Positions 1-9,138 of a stretch of 24,173 bases of DNA are shown here, in pieces. The DNA is from Zygnema circumcarinatum (Eukaryota > Streptophyta > Zygnematophyceae > Zygnematales > Zygnemataceae): NCBI GenBank assembly GCA_037447605.1, contig CM074820.1:1566887-1591059 (forward strand), written 5' to 3'. Both the position numbers and the translations under genes were made by a program. Numbering within the stretch: position 1 is the stretch's first letter; the number at the start of each line of letters is the position of its first letter. The notes below the pieces were generated by a model, which saw only the letters and a list, made by a program, of their open reading frames with translations, ran no database searches and had not been told where the DNA came from.

Positions 1-36
1 GGGAGGGAGGGAGGGAGGGAGGGAGGGAGGGAGGGT
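1..36. repeat. GGGA tandem repeat
   Basis: The window opens with about nine tandem GGGA units. Four or more G3 runs separated by single A bases could form a G-quadruplex on the plus strand. It lies in what should be an intron or 3' region of the minus-strand methyltransferase gene, so the minus (sense) strand is CCCT-rich here. Confidence 0.9.
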
Positions 37-385
37 TGGTTACGGTTTAAAGGTCTTAAAACGGACTTAGGACTAAAGTTTTGAAAAGACAAGGTCTGGA
101 AAAGTTAAAATTTTGAAATTGTAGGGTTCTGAAACAAAGTGTTTCAATGATTAGGCTGTTGTTGACTGATGTTGCTTTGAAAATTAAGAGTTCAACAATT
201 TGAAACTTTGACTTTTTGGTTTTGATCCTTCAGAAGGTTCAGAGTTCAGGGTTTTGAAGATTTCGGGGTCTTGGAAGTTAAAGTTTTTTTTTTTTAGGAG
301 GAAATGTTTCACAGTTTCCAGTTTTTAGGGTATTCAGAGTTGTATTTTCCAGATTAGAGTTTTGAAAGCTTCTACTGAAAGGATT
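37..385. other. Probable intron, A/T-rich, no exon found
   Basis: I searched the minus strand for the next methyltransferase exon, which should begin in phase 0 and continue after the glycine-rich SAM motif, and found none. The sequence is AT-rich and contains degenerate TTTAGGG- and TTCAGGG-like words and a poly-T run near 285. It is best read as part of intron 5 of the methyltransferase gene. Confidence 0.5.
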
Positions 386-389
386 TAAA

Positions 390-600
390 AGAGAGAGAGC
401 GAGGGAGGGTGGGAAAAAGAGGGAGAGGGAGAGAGAGAGGGAGAAAGAGGGAGGGAGAGGGAGCGAGGGAGAGGGAGAGAGAGAAATAGGGAGGGACGGA
501 TCGAGTGAGAGGGAGAGAGAGAAAGAGAGAGGGAGAGAGAGGGGGAGAGAGAGGGGGAGAGGGAGAGGAAGAGAGAGAGCGAGGGGGGGAGCGAGAGATT
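390..600. repeat. GAGA/GGGA purine microsatellite in intron
   Basis: An almost pure A/G tract on the plus strand, i.e. CT-rich on the sense strand of the minus-strand methyltransferase gene. It lies just downstream of that gene's exon 5 donor, and the serine/proline/leucine-rich open frame across it is a repeat artefact. Confidence 0.9.
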
Positions 601-620
601 TGAAGTCTTCGTGGTTTCAC

Positions 621-2603
621 CTCCCGCGCTCCCGCGAGTGCTGCCGCCAATCCCGGAAGACCTGAAATTTAAAATTTCACAGTTTCATGGAATTCAGTTA
701 AGAACCCTAAAAACCCCAAAACTGTAAACAGTAACTGAAGAACATAGGGACTCACAGAACATCAAACTGCAAGACCCCTGAAAACCACCAAATTTGAACA
801 TTCAATATTCAAAACATTCAACATTCAACATTTCATTTTCGATATTCAATTTCGACTTTGAGTGTTTTAGATATGCAGGGCCTCCCAAAATTTCCGCAAA
901 CAGACAACCACATATGTCTATGGAACTTAGAGGAAATTTAGGGTCCATGGATAGAGATTAAAATGGTCATAAGTTTACTATTAAACTTCAAACTTAAAAC
1001 TTAACTAACTTAACTTTAAACTTTAAACTTCCACTACTGAATTCAATAGCTGAAATCTGCAATTAAGCAAAGAAGGTTTTACTCACCCAATCCCGCTCCA
1101 AGGTCGCATACTCTTTTCCCCTCCACCAGCTTCGGATTGGCCAAAATCTGCTTCAAAACTCGATTTAAGACTGAATTTCAGAAAACGAAATAAACTCCTT
1201 TCTTTAATACACTTCAATTGTGTAAAGTTCATCATGATGCTTTTCTTTCCTTTTCCTTCAACCCTTTTTTATTCATTTTATTTCATTTTTCTTTATTTTT
1301 AGAGCCTGCCTGCCTGCCTGCCTGACCTCTTCCGCCATAGCCACAGCCGAAGGCCAAACGCGAGCCCAATAGGGATCCCTGTCGAGCCGCTCTGCACTCC
1401 AAAATAAAACGACAAAAAAAGGGGGGGGGGAGAGGGACCGTTGGATCCTCTCTCTCACTCGTGCCCCCTTCCCACTCCCACTCCTTCTCCCACTCCCTCT
1501 CGCTCTCCCTCTCCCACTCTCTCTCCCTCGTCTTCTCCCTTTTCTCTCTGTCTCCCCCTCTCCCTCTCCTTCTCCCTCTCCCTCTCCCTCTCCCACTCTC
1601 TCCCTCTTCCTCTCCCTTCTCCCCTTCTCTCGCTCCCCCTCTCCCTCTGCCACTCTCTCCCTCTTCCTCTCCATTCTCCCTCTCTCACTCTCTCTCCTTC
1701 TCTCCCTCTCGTTCTCCCTCTCCTACTCCCTCTCCCTCTCCTCCTCCCTCTTTCCCTTCTTCCTCCCTTGGTGTCGTCCATCCGATAAACATTACGAATA
1801 CAACTGCTACATGCTCAATAATCATCATGTTCTGCTGAAAAGTCAGTTTCTAGCGACTAAAAAACTTCTTAGCTGAATCGTAATGATATGCTGATAACCG
1901 TTTTCATGAACTAACTCAACAACAGTAATGAGTGATTCAATCACAACTACTGCACTGACTAACTCATGGTTAACCACGTTATGGACAAACGAAACAGAAA
2001 ATGGACCTTGTTTGATGTACATGTCGATGACTTCGTCCACATCGCTCGGCTGCACAATCTTCACCACCTTTTCACCAATCTTCACCTGCAGAAAATTTGC
2101 CAAAAACCAGGAACCCTAAAATACGTAAACTGAAAACGAGTCTCAAAAAATCATTTCCTTATTTTCAATCTTCAAGAGGTGCATCGTGAAAATGACCTGT
2201 TTCATCTTTGTGCAAACGCTACATTCATAATCACAATCCTAGAAAATGAGTCAGCCCTAATGAATCTGAAAACCCTACCTTTCCCTACAAACCCTAAAAA
2301 ACCGAAGAACCTAAGAAAATCCAAAATGCCCTAGAAAAACTAGTAACCCTGAAACCCTAAATCACTAAATCTACATATTTCTGCACGTCCAGAACTTCAG
2401 ATATTGTAAGAAATTCGTTCAGAAAAGGAAGAAGTGGGAGCTCTTCTGCGCACCTCTCCAACTGTGAGCTCCGGAGCCCAGCCTGCATCACTTTCGTCGT
2501 CCTCAACATCATCCTCATCGTGATGAATGCCCGGCTTTACATCATCCGCCGCCTCATCCTGCATCATGTCTTGGCTTGCAGAAATTGAACTGCTCCTTCT
2601 CAT
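621..2603 (-). CDS. Methyltransf_16-type SAM-dependent methyltransferase, 5' part (3' end off window)
   Basis: Exons on the minus strand: 2603-2454 (phase 0 end), 2085-2007, 1391-1327, 1147-1087 and 661-621. All are bounded by AG/GT and the phases agree (0, 1, 0, 1, 0). The 132 visible residues hold an acidic N-terminus (about residues 28-40), then IVQPSDVDEVIDMYI, DRDPYWARVWPSAVAMAEE and GKRVCDLGAGLGLPGLAAA. The last is SAM-binding motif I; the DPYWA-x-WPSA block is the signature of the METTL21/Methyltransf_16 group, and the plant-like DVDEVIDMYI segment suggests a plant-type member. These enzymes methylate proteins, often on lysine; the substrate here cannot be inferred. The catalytic-domain remainder (motifs II onward) is off the left edge. 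The start is uncertain: ATG 2603 gives the shortest model, but an ATG at 2900 in strong context (gcagccATGG) is in the same open frame and could begin a longer or differently spliced N-terminus. Confidence 0.8.
1440..1765. repeat. CTCCCT/CTCT pyrimidine microsatellite in methyltransferase intron 2
   Basis: Long plus-strand CT tract between exon 3 (ends at 1391) and exon 2 (begins at 2007) of the minus-strand gene. Here the sense strand of the host gene is purine-rich, against the usual polarity in this window. All three plus frames and several minus frames are open across it only because of composition. Confidence 0.9.
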
Positions 2604-2900
2604 GCATCCCCTTCCCCTTCTTTCCTCTCTCTTTCCTATTACTGCTTGCTTGAAGCCCAAAGCGCAACAAGAAACCCTAAAATGTCTAGGAACCCTAAAA
2701 TGTTTGATTTCTTCAGAAACCCTAAAGTTCTCGAGTTTTTCTGAAACCCTAAAGTTCTTGAGAGGTTTGCTTTGTGAATGCTTTATTGCAGCAGCAAATA
2801 AAGGTACATTTAAAATGGCATTAGGGAAGCTGTTCCTGATAAACTCTTGGTGTACGGACGGCTTGCAAGTGAGAAGCTTTGGAGCATATTTGAGAGCCAT
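2604..2900 (-). other. Possible alternative 5' coding extension of the methyltransferase gene
   Basis: The minus-strand frame of exon 1 stays open upstream to an ATG at 2900 that sits in good initiation context. The first ~45 codons begin MALKYAPKLLTCKPS and are compositionally coding-like. The following part contains four copies of a TTTAGGG-type motif read as FRVS or FRVP, which look like intron sequence. A donor after CCGTCC (phase 0) and an acceptor at the CAG before GATGAGGCG (phase 0) would give a spliced alternative. I cannot decide between the models. Confidence 0.3.
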
Positions 2901-2939
2901 GGCTGCTGAGAACCCTAATCTCCAACCCTAAAATTGAAC

Positions 2940-3235
2940 GATGCAGTTTTTTTTTCTTCTTTTTTTGAAGCACAACCCTGAATAAGAAAGTGAACTGAAT
3001 TCCTCAAATAAATAATTTAAAGGAAGAGTCTTGCGTCTGCTAGGAAAAAAGATGGAAATAATTTGTTGTACGGCAGCTATAAAAAGTACAATTTGCAGCT
3101 GAGGATGAGCACCTCCGCCACAGCTCCTTTTTTTTCCGAAACGTAAATTTCGCCCTCCGAACTGACAAGCAGAACCGTCATAGGAGGCTCCTGCACCATT
3201 CCTTCCTTCCTTCCGCCAAAACCCTAAAGTTGGTC
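2940..3235. other. Intergenic region between divergent genes, no feature recognised
   Basis: AT-rich and largely without open frames. It separates the 5' end of the minus-strand methyltransferase gene from the telomere-like array. It may carry promoter elements but no motif can be assigned. Confidence 0.4.
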
Positions 3236-4065
3236 TTTGAACCCTCCGCCTGAACCCTGAACCCTGAACCCTAATCCAAACTTAAACCAAAACTCAGAAC
3301 CCTGAACCCTTACGCTAATCCAAACCCTAACTCAGAACCCTCTGAACCCTCACCCTAACCCTAACTCAGAACCTTGAATCCTAACCCTAACCCTAACTCA
3401 GAACCCTGAACCCTTACCTTAACCCTAACTCTAACTCAGAACCCTGAATTCTCACCCTAACCCAAACCCTAACTAAGAACCCTGAACCCTTACCCTAACC
3501 CAACCCTAACTCAGAACCCTGAACCCTTATCCTAGCCCTAACCCTAACTCAGAACCCTGAACCCTCATCCTAACCCTAACCCTAACTCAGAACCCTGAAC
3601 CCTCACCCTAACCCAAACCCTAACTCAGAACCCTGAACGCTTACCCTAACCCTGACCCTAACTCAGAACACTGATCCTAATCCCAGATCGCGAACCTTAT
3701 CTCAGAACAATGAGCCCTAATCCTGCAAGCGGAACCCTAACCCTAAACATTGAATCTGAACCCTGATTCTACGAAACCTAAAATCGTGAACCCTGACTCT
3801 AAATCCTGAATCCTAACCCTAACGTAGAACCTGAACCCTGAATCCTGAATCCTGACCCGAAACCGGGACCCTAATCTTATCCCTGATCCCTGAATCCTAA
3901 CCCTGAACTCTGAATATGAATGCTGACCCTAAAGCCTGAATCCTAACCCTAAAACTGGAACTCTAATTATAAGTCAGAAGCCTAATCCTACAACAAACCT
4001 GAACCCTAACCGTAAACCTAACCCTGACCCTCAACCCTAAGCCAAACCCTAATCCTGAACCCTCA
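3236..4065. repeat. Telomere-like CCCTAA/CCCTGAA array with ~38-bp higher-order period
   Basis: About 0.8 kb dominated by CCCTAA and CCCTGAA words. From about 3330 to 3665 the word AACTCAGAACCCTGAACCC recurs every 37-39 bases (near 3396, 3434, 3471, 3508, 3547, 3585, 3622 and 3661), giving a higher-order tandem unit built from telomere-like blocks. From about 3670 to 4065 the repeats are degenerate. The C-rich strand is the plus strand throughout. It lies between two divergently transcribed genes, so it is interstitial and not a chromosome end as assembled. Confidence 0.9.
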
Positions 4066-4314
4066 CCGCTAAAGTTGGTTGTGTCGCCCGTTTCGCACAT
4101 TAGCAGCAAAACGATCAAAACGTGCTCAAATGAGATGCTTTACCCTCAAACCCTAAAACCTTAAACCCTAAACTCTCACTCTTAACCCAAAAGCATCTGA
4201 ATGCAGATCATGACTTCGCGCAACTAAGTCTTTCATTCAGACTGGAAGTTGAATTCTTTCGGGAAGGCTTGAAGGCTCAACTTCCTGACAAAGCCAAAGA
4301 ATTGTTACGAAGTT

Positions 4315-6127
4315 ATGGCAAAGGAAAGGGCTAAGCCGCCCTTTTCTCAGCTTATCGCACGTATCAAGGAATCCAAGGTATGAAAAGTGTTCTAGCTTCC
4401 TTTGCCTGTGATGGTGATGATGATGATGATGATGATGATGATGAGGATGAGGATAAGGATGAGGATGATTCACTCATGATTGCTGTAAGGAATTCTGAGT
4501 TGCCTTTTGAGCTGCCAGATCTTTCAGTTGTTTTAGGGTTGTGATATCGTTTCACAGTCATTGCAATCTCCTTGCCAACTGGGTCAAACATTGCCTCTGT
4601 CGGCCTTGTTTTTGCAGCACGTACTGACCAGCGACGAGCGTGTAACGTTTGTCAAGTGTCGGAACCACATTCTGCAAAAATATTTGGGAGGAGCTTTGGT
4701 TGGCTTCGGCAGTGTTTATCTCTGTAAGGGAGTTTGTTCTCTTTTTTCCTTGCTCTATCACGAATCACTATCCTATAAAACTTGCAAAACATCTGCATTT
4801 TCTATCCAAGTGAACAGCTCTATCTATGTGTATTCTCGCTTGGTTAGAAGTTTGTCAAAAAAAAAAACGTGCAGAGTAATGAATCTGCGATGCTCTGCGC
4901 CATTTGAATCTGATATTGAAATAGAAGCCTTTCCTTAGAAATAGAACCGCTATTTCTTGATACCTAAAACCTTTCTTGCAAAAATAGTTTAAAAACCCTA
5001 AATACCATATTGTTTCTCTTTGGGCAGTGCTATCTCGCGGAAATCGGAGGTTTCGGCTTCTTCTAGCTTCAGGTAAGAAGGGACTCGCAAGCTTTAGAAG
5101 CCATACAAGATAGATGCCTTTCTTTCTGCATGCACAGATCTCTTTTTCTTAACTTCCTGGTCCAACTCCTTCACTGCAAGCTCGAAATTATGAATCAGAA
5201 AGACAACACAATACAGTGTAATGGAATTGCAAATCCCTTTAACTCTGAACTGTGATGTCGGTGAAACCCTAACCCTAACTTTCTTCCCAATCGCCACAGA
5301 ACATTGCCCTCTTGCATATCGGCTTCTTACAAGTTGTGCTGATGATGATAGTATCGCTTTTCAAGTACACACTTGACAATTTTTACGCTGTTTCGCCCCT
5401 CGGATTTCATTCCTTTGTACCTGTTTATACATATATATATATTTATATAAAATCTAGCCCTGCTTAAACTCATGTTTACAGGTGCATCTTGCTCCTTTGC
5501 ATACGTCAATGGAAGATTTTGGGAACGAGGTTGTATCGACCATTTTTTGGCCCTTGAAGATAGTCCGGTTGCAGGGGAGCTTATATACATGTAAGTCCAA
5601 CCAACGACCAACCTGCTTATCATTCCTTCATTCCTTTATATTTGTCTCTTCCTTTGGAAACTTAGTTTTCCTCCTTAAACCTGCCACGCTGAGTGACGTT
5701 TCACAACCATTGGAACTCCATGTGAAGCACCCAACAAACCTAATTTTTGCCCCTTCCTTTCATTTTCTATTTTTTTTGTCGTCTTTTTGTCAAGCAGCTT
5801 GCAAAAGGACTTTCCAGAGAACAAGTCTCTAAAGGCTTTTCTAGAGAAGAAGAGAGAGGCAACTTCACAAATGGTTTTTGATGAGGAGGGGGAGAAAGGA
5901 ATGCGTCGATTACCACCTAAAGTCGATATTCTCTCTTCCGATCAAGACCATATGTGGGGGGAAAAGTTGGCTGAAACTCAGAAGCAGGCAGTCGCCGCAG
6001 CAGGAGGAAAGAGAGAAGAGAAAAGAGAGAGAGTGCAGGAGAGTGGAGGGAGGGAGACCCGGCAAGAAAATGTAAGTGGAGGGAGTGTGCGGGAGGTGGG
6101 CTGTACTAAGTCAGAGCTTCGTCCGCC

Positions 6128-6171
<44 letters not shown>

Positions 6172-6496
6172 TCTTTCTCTTTCTCTCTCGTTTCGCTCCC
6201 TCCCATTCTGACTCTCGGTTGCCCTGGTCTTGGTCTTGGTCTTGAATTTCAGTTCTACTGAGTATCCATGCATTCTTTGCGAGCATGGAACCTGGAATCA
6301 TTTGAAAGCTCAATTTACAAAAATTCTATTCTGAACAAACTTCCCGTCTATATGACATTCCACCCCTCCCTCCCTCTCCCCCCCCTCTCTCTCTCTCTTC
6401 CCCTCTCTCTCTCCCTCCCTCTCGCTTCCTCTCTCCCTCTCTCTCCCTCCCTCTCTCCCTCCCTCCCCCACTCTCTCTCTCCCTCTCCCTCCGTAC

Positions 6497-6546
<50 letters not shown>

Positions 6547-7363
6547 GTCGACCTTTTTTTCTCATAGAAAAGCCACCGTCATAACACCCAACCTCACCTG
6601 ATCTCTGTCCTCACGTGCAGTCAGTTGAAAACGACGAACTTTTTTCGGACCCTTTCGGCATACCTGCCTTGTACGAGGAAGAAAGCGACGCACAAAAGAC
6701 AAAAAACATTAATGGCAGCAAGCAGAAGAGCGTCGTCTTACGCAAAAGCAGCATGAGTACACCTGAACGGCGAGAGTTCAATCGGAAGCAGTACATCGAG
6801 TGGGAGGAGAGAAGGCAGCGACAGGGAGAGGAAGCTGCCCAAAGCAGGCAAGCTCTCAGCGACCAAGTTCTGAAGATTTGCAGAGTATTTATTTCTAAAA
6901 GTTTGGGCTACAATTGTAATTAGCGTGTTTTGAGGAATATCATTTGGAATTATTTTGATTGCAGATCCACGTGGCAAAGCAAGAGCGCGAGCTCCCTGGC
7001 AGCTGCAGCACCTCTCAGATGGTTGGAGAGGGGGGAGTGGGAGGAGAGGGAGGGGAGGGAGGAGAGGGAGGAGGGAGAGGAGAGGGAGGAGGGAGAGGAG
7101 AGGGAGGAGGGAGAGGAGAGAAGGCAGGCAGTAGGTTTGCAGCAAGTGTGGAATCGGGAAGCGCGAAAAGTGCTTCGTGGACTTTTGCAGTTATGACGTG
7201 TACAGAGGGAGGGAGGGAAGGGGGAGAGGGGGACTGGGTAGTGGGAGAGGGGGAGAGAAGGGGGAGGTGGGGCGAAGGATGGGGTACGGAGAGAGAGGGG
7301 TCGGATGGAGATAGGTCGCCGTTCAGGAGGAGGGAGGAAGCGTGGAGTAAAGGGGGGAAGTGA
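4315..7363 (+). CDS. OCIA-domain-like two-helix membrane protein with charged C-terminal extension
   Basis: Exons: 4315-4377, 4618-4723, 5028-5072, 5482-5590, 5798-6071, 6621-6866 and tentatively 6965-7363. Exons 1-6 join in consistent phases to give 281 residues. Residues 1-21 are basic. From residue 22 comes HVLTSDERVTFVKC, then two hydrophobic helices (about 43-58 and 64-80) and a terminal C-IDHFLALEDSPVAGELI block. This order (LT-x-DER, Cys, two helices, Cys, NSPLGE-like motif) matches the OCIA domain of OCIAD1/2, which act in mitochondrial and endosomal membranes. The family call rests on pattern, so a divergent member is possible. Beyond residue 110 the chain is highly charged and probably helical. 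The last exon is uncertain: phase 0 gives Gly/Glu repeats ending at TGA 7361-7363, whereas another acceptor/donor choice would end in another frame at about 7196. ATG 4315 is preceded by an in-frame stop. Confidence 0.65.
4408..4468 (+). repeat. GAT trinucleotide microsatellite
   Basis: A run of TGATGATGATG with a few GAG interruptions, inside intron 1 of the OCIA-like gene. The His-rich and Ser-rich minus-strand frames here are artefacts of it. Confidence 0.9.
6130..6195 (+). repeat. CT dinucleotide microsatellite
   Basis: TCTCTC tract in intron 5 (6072-6620) of the OCIA-like gene, on the sense strand. Confidence 0.9.
6361..6542 (+). repeat. CTCCCT tract followed by CA dinucleotide run
   Basis: Pyrimidine tract ending in a (CA)n run at about 6514-6542, about 80 bases before the acceptor of exon 6. 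Composite microsatellite on the sense strand. Confidence 0.9.
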
Positions 7364-7795
7364 GGGAAAGAGGGAGAATGGGAAGGTTGGGGAGCGGGAG
7401 GGAGAAGAGGAGTCATGAAGTTGGGATTAGAAGGGACAGGAATACGGATACAAAACCCAGTAGGGGGGAGAGAAACGAAGCGAGCGAGCGAGAGAGAGAG
7501 AGAGTGAGAGATAGAGGGAGTGATGCGGAAGAGAGTGTTGGGGATAAGGACAGAGAGAAGACGGAGAGAGGAGAGAGAGAGAGGGGAAGAGATGTCCTTG
7601 GAGGGGAAGAGGTGGACGGAGGACGATGGAGGAGATAGGAGAGCTGGGATTGGGGGGGGGAGGGGAGAAAGGGAGGAAGCGAGAGGGGGGAGAGAAAAAT
7701 GAGGAAGGACAGCTGGAGAGGGAGCAGAGGACGGAGAGAGAGAGAGAGAGATTGTAGGAAGGATGGAGAAATGGGCGTAAGGGAGTGTAGGGAGG
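7016..7795 (+). repeat. Purine-rich GGGA/GGAGA tract overlapping the 3' end of the OCIA-like gene
   Basis: Nearly continuous A/G sequence. The part 7035-7115 is a short tandem of GGAGGGAGAGGA-like units. In the tentative last exon it encodes Gly/Glu/Arg repeats, so coding status depends on where that gene ends. Beyond 7363 no gene is supported, and open frames are composition artefacts. Confidence 0.75.
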
Positions 7796-7977
7796 GAGAT
7801 GGCTTACAGACAGGAGGATTTCCCATATTGAATGCCAAAGATGTTACCCTTGCCATGTTAATTTTTTGTACCCCAATTAATTCTAAAATATTTACGATTT
7901 CATTTTTAAACCTGAATGTTATTTGCATCCATCCGTTCATACCCCCTACAATCCAGTTACATGTTCTACAGTTCAGT

Positions 7978-8320
7978 TCAAATGCGACGGAAATAGTCCT
8001 CAAACTGCATGTGAACGGCCCGCAGGTCAGGCCCGTTGCCAGTAACAGCCCAATAGCACATGGAGCCTCCTCCCATTATCGCCGCCGCCGCCAGCTGACC
8101 GAGGTGACAAGGGCTGACCAAAATTCCGGTCAATTTGGTCAGAATGTCGGTGGTGACAACGAGGACGACCTGTCCCCAAAAACTGTTTCGATCACACGTG
8201 TCACAGACGGCCCATATCTCGTTTCGAACGAATCCGACGGCCACCGACAGTTTGTTTTCACACGCGAGGAAAATTCGAATGGCGACGCGCCGCGATGACT
8301 TTCTCCAGGGAGTCGAATCT
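7978..8320 (-). other. Unresolved coding-like block, unknown product
   Basis: GC-richer than its surroundings and open in several frames on both strands. The best minus-strand frame runs from about 8320 to the TGA at 7978-7980. It includes a hydrophobic stretch (WGQVVLVVTTDILTKLTGIL) and AAAAIMGGGSMCYWAVTG, which could be membrane segments. No start codon, upstream exon or family was recognised. Plus-strand frames over the same bases are equally open, so the strand is not certain. Confidence 0.2.
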
Positions 8321-8829
8321 GGTCAATCGTTTTCAGAATCTTGACTTTCTTGGACTTGACGCGAATCTCTCGCCACGTGGCGGAGTCAGATTTGAGTTCC
8401 TTAGTGGCAACTTGCCACTGGCAAGTTGCTCTTGAGACTGCCACGTGGACATCAATGTCGGTGGTACACAAACGGGCAGCATTGAAGCGTTTCAAAACGT
8501 TTCAGCTGAGCATGAGTCCTGAAGTGTAGAATGTTACATTTCTGCTTACACTCTCTAAAACCTAAATATTTTTTTTGTCCGGCAGGGCACTCCGTACGGT
8601 ACCGACATCGTCAGCCGCCCACTTCAATGAAGCTTGCCACTGAGACAGTGTCAGCCAATCACTAGCCGCCACGCTACCCGATTCCAAGTTTCCAGGACAG
8701 TGCTCGTCAATAATTTCGTTGGTGCGGGCGGCCGTCCGTATTACCAGCCGGCACTTGCGGAAAACGTTTCGTCGCACGTGCGCCGACAGGTGCACTCGTC
8801 ATGCTTTTCATTATTTTAAATAGCGCCTC
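8321..8829. other. GC-richer intergenic or unassigned exonic DNA upstream of the CEMIP-like gene
   Basis: Contains overlapping inverted repeats at 8403-8429 and three CACGTG sites (8374, 8442, 8775). Frames on both strands are open but none begins with a convincing ATG or joins in phase to a neighbour. It may hold exons of the unknown minus-strand gene or the CEMIP-like promoter. Confidence 0.3.
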
Positions 8830-8854
8830 CCTCTGCAAATGCACCTTCGTTATC

Positions 8855-9065
8855 CTCCGTCTCCCTCTCCCTCTCCCTCTCCCTCTCCCTCTCCCTCTGC
8901 CTCTGCCTCTCCCTCTCCCTCTCCCTCCCCCTCCGCCTCTCCTCTCCGTCTCCCTCTCCGTCTCCCTCTCCCTCTGCCTCTTCCTCTCCCACTCCCTCTC
9001 CCTGTGTTTCTCCCGTATTTTCCTCCACAATTTTACCCTTTCCCTCCCTGTCCCCTACATTTCCT
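8855..9065 (+). repeat. CTCCCT microsatellite upstream of the CEMIP-like start
   Basis: Hexanucleotide-type CTCCCT repeat with CTCCGT and CTGCCT variants, ending about 75-130 bases before ATG 9139. It is in the right place for a pyrimidine-rich promoter or 5' leader, but may simply be a microsatellite. Confidence 0.85.
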
Positions 9066-9138
9066 TCCCCTTCCCCACACCTCTCTCTATCTCCCTCACC
9101 GCCTGCACGCCCTCATCCCTCGCCTCCAACCGGCGACC

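Noticed and set aside
3236-4065. True chromosome end
   Set aside because: The repeats are degenerate, in a composite 38-bp unit, and flanked on both sides by genes.
4200-4350. Upstream exon reading LSLSFRLEVEFFREGLKAQL in another frame before the OCIA-like start
   Set aside because: It ends in a stop (TAA at about 4334) and is out of frame with the exon that joins the OCIA-like block; ATG 4315 with donor 4378 fits in phase.
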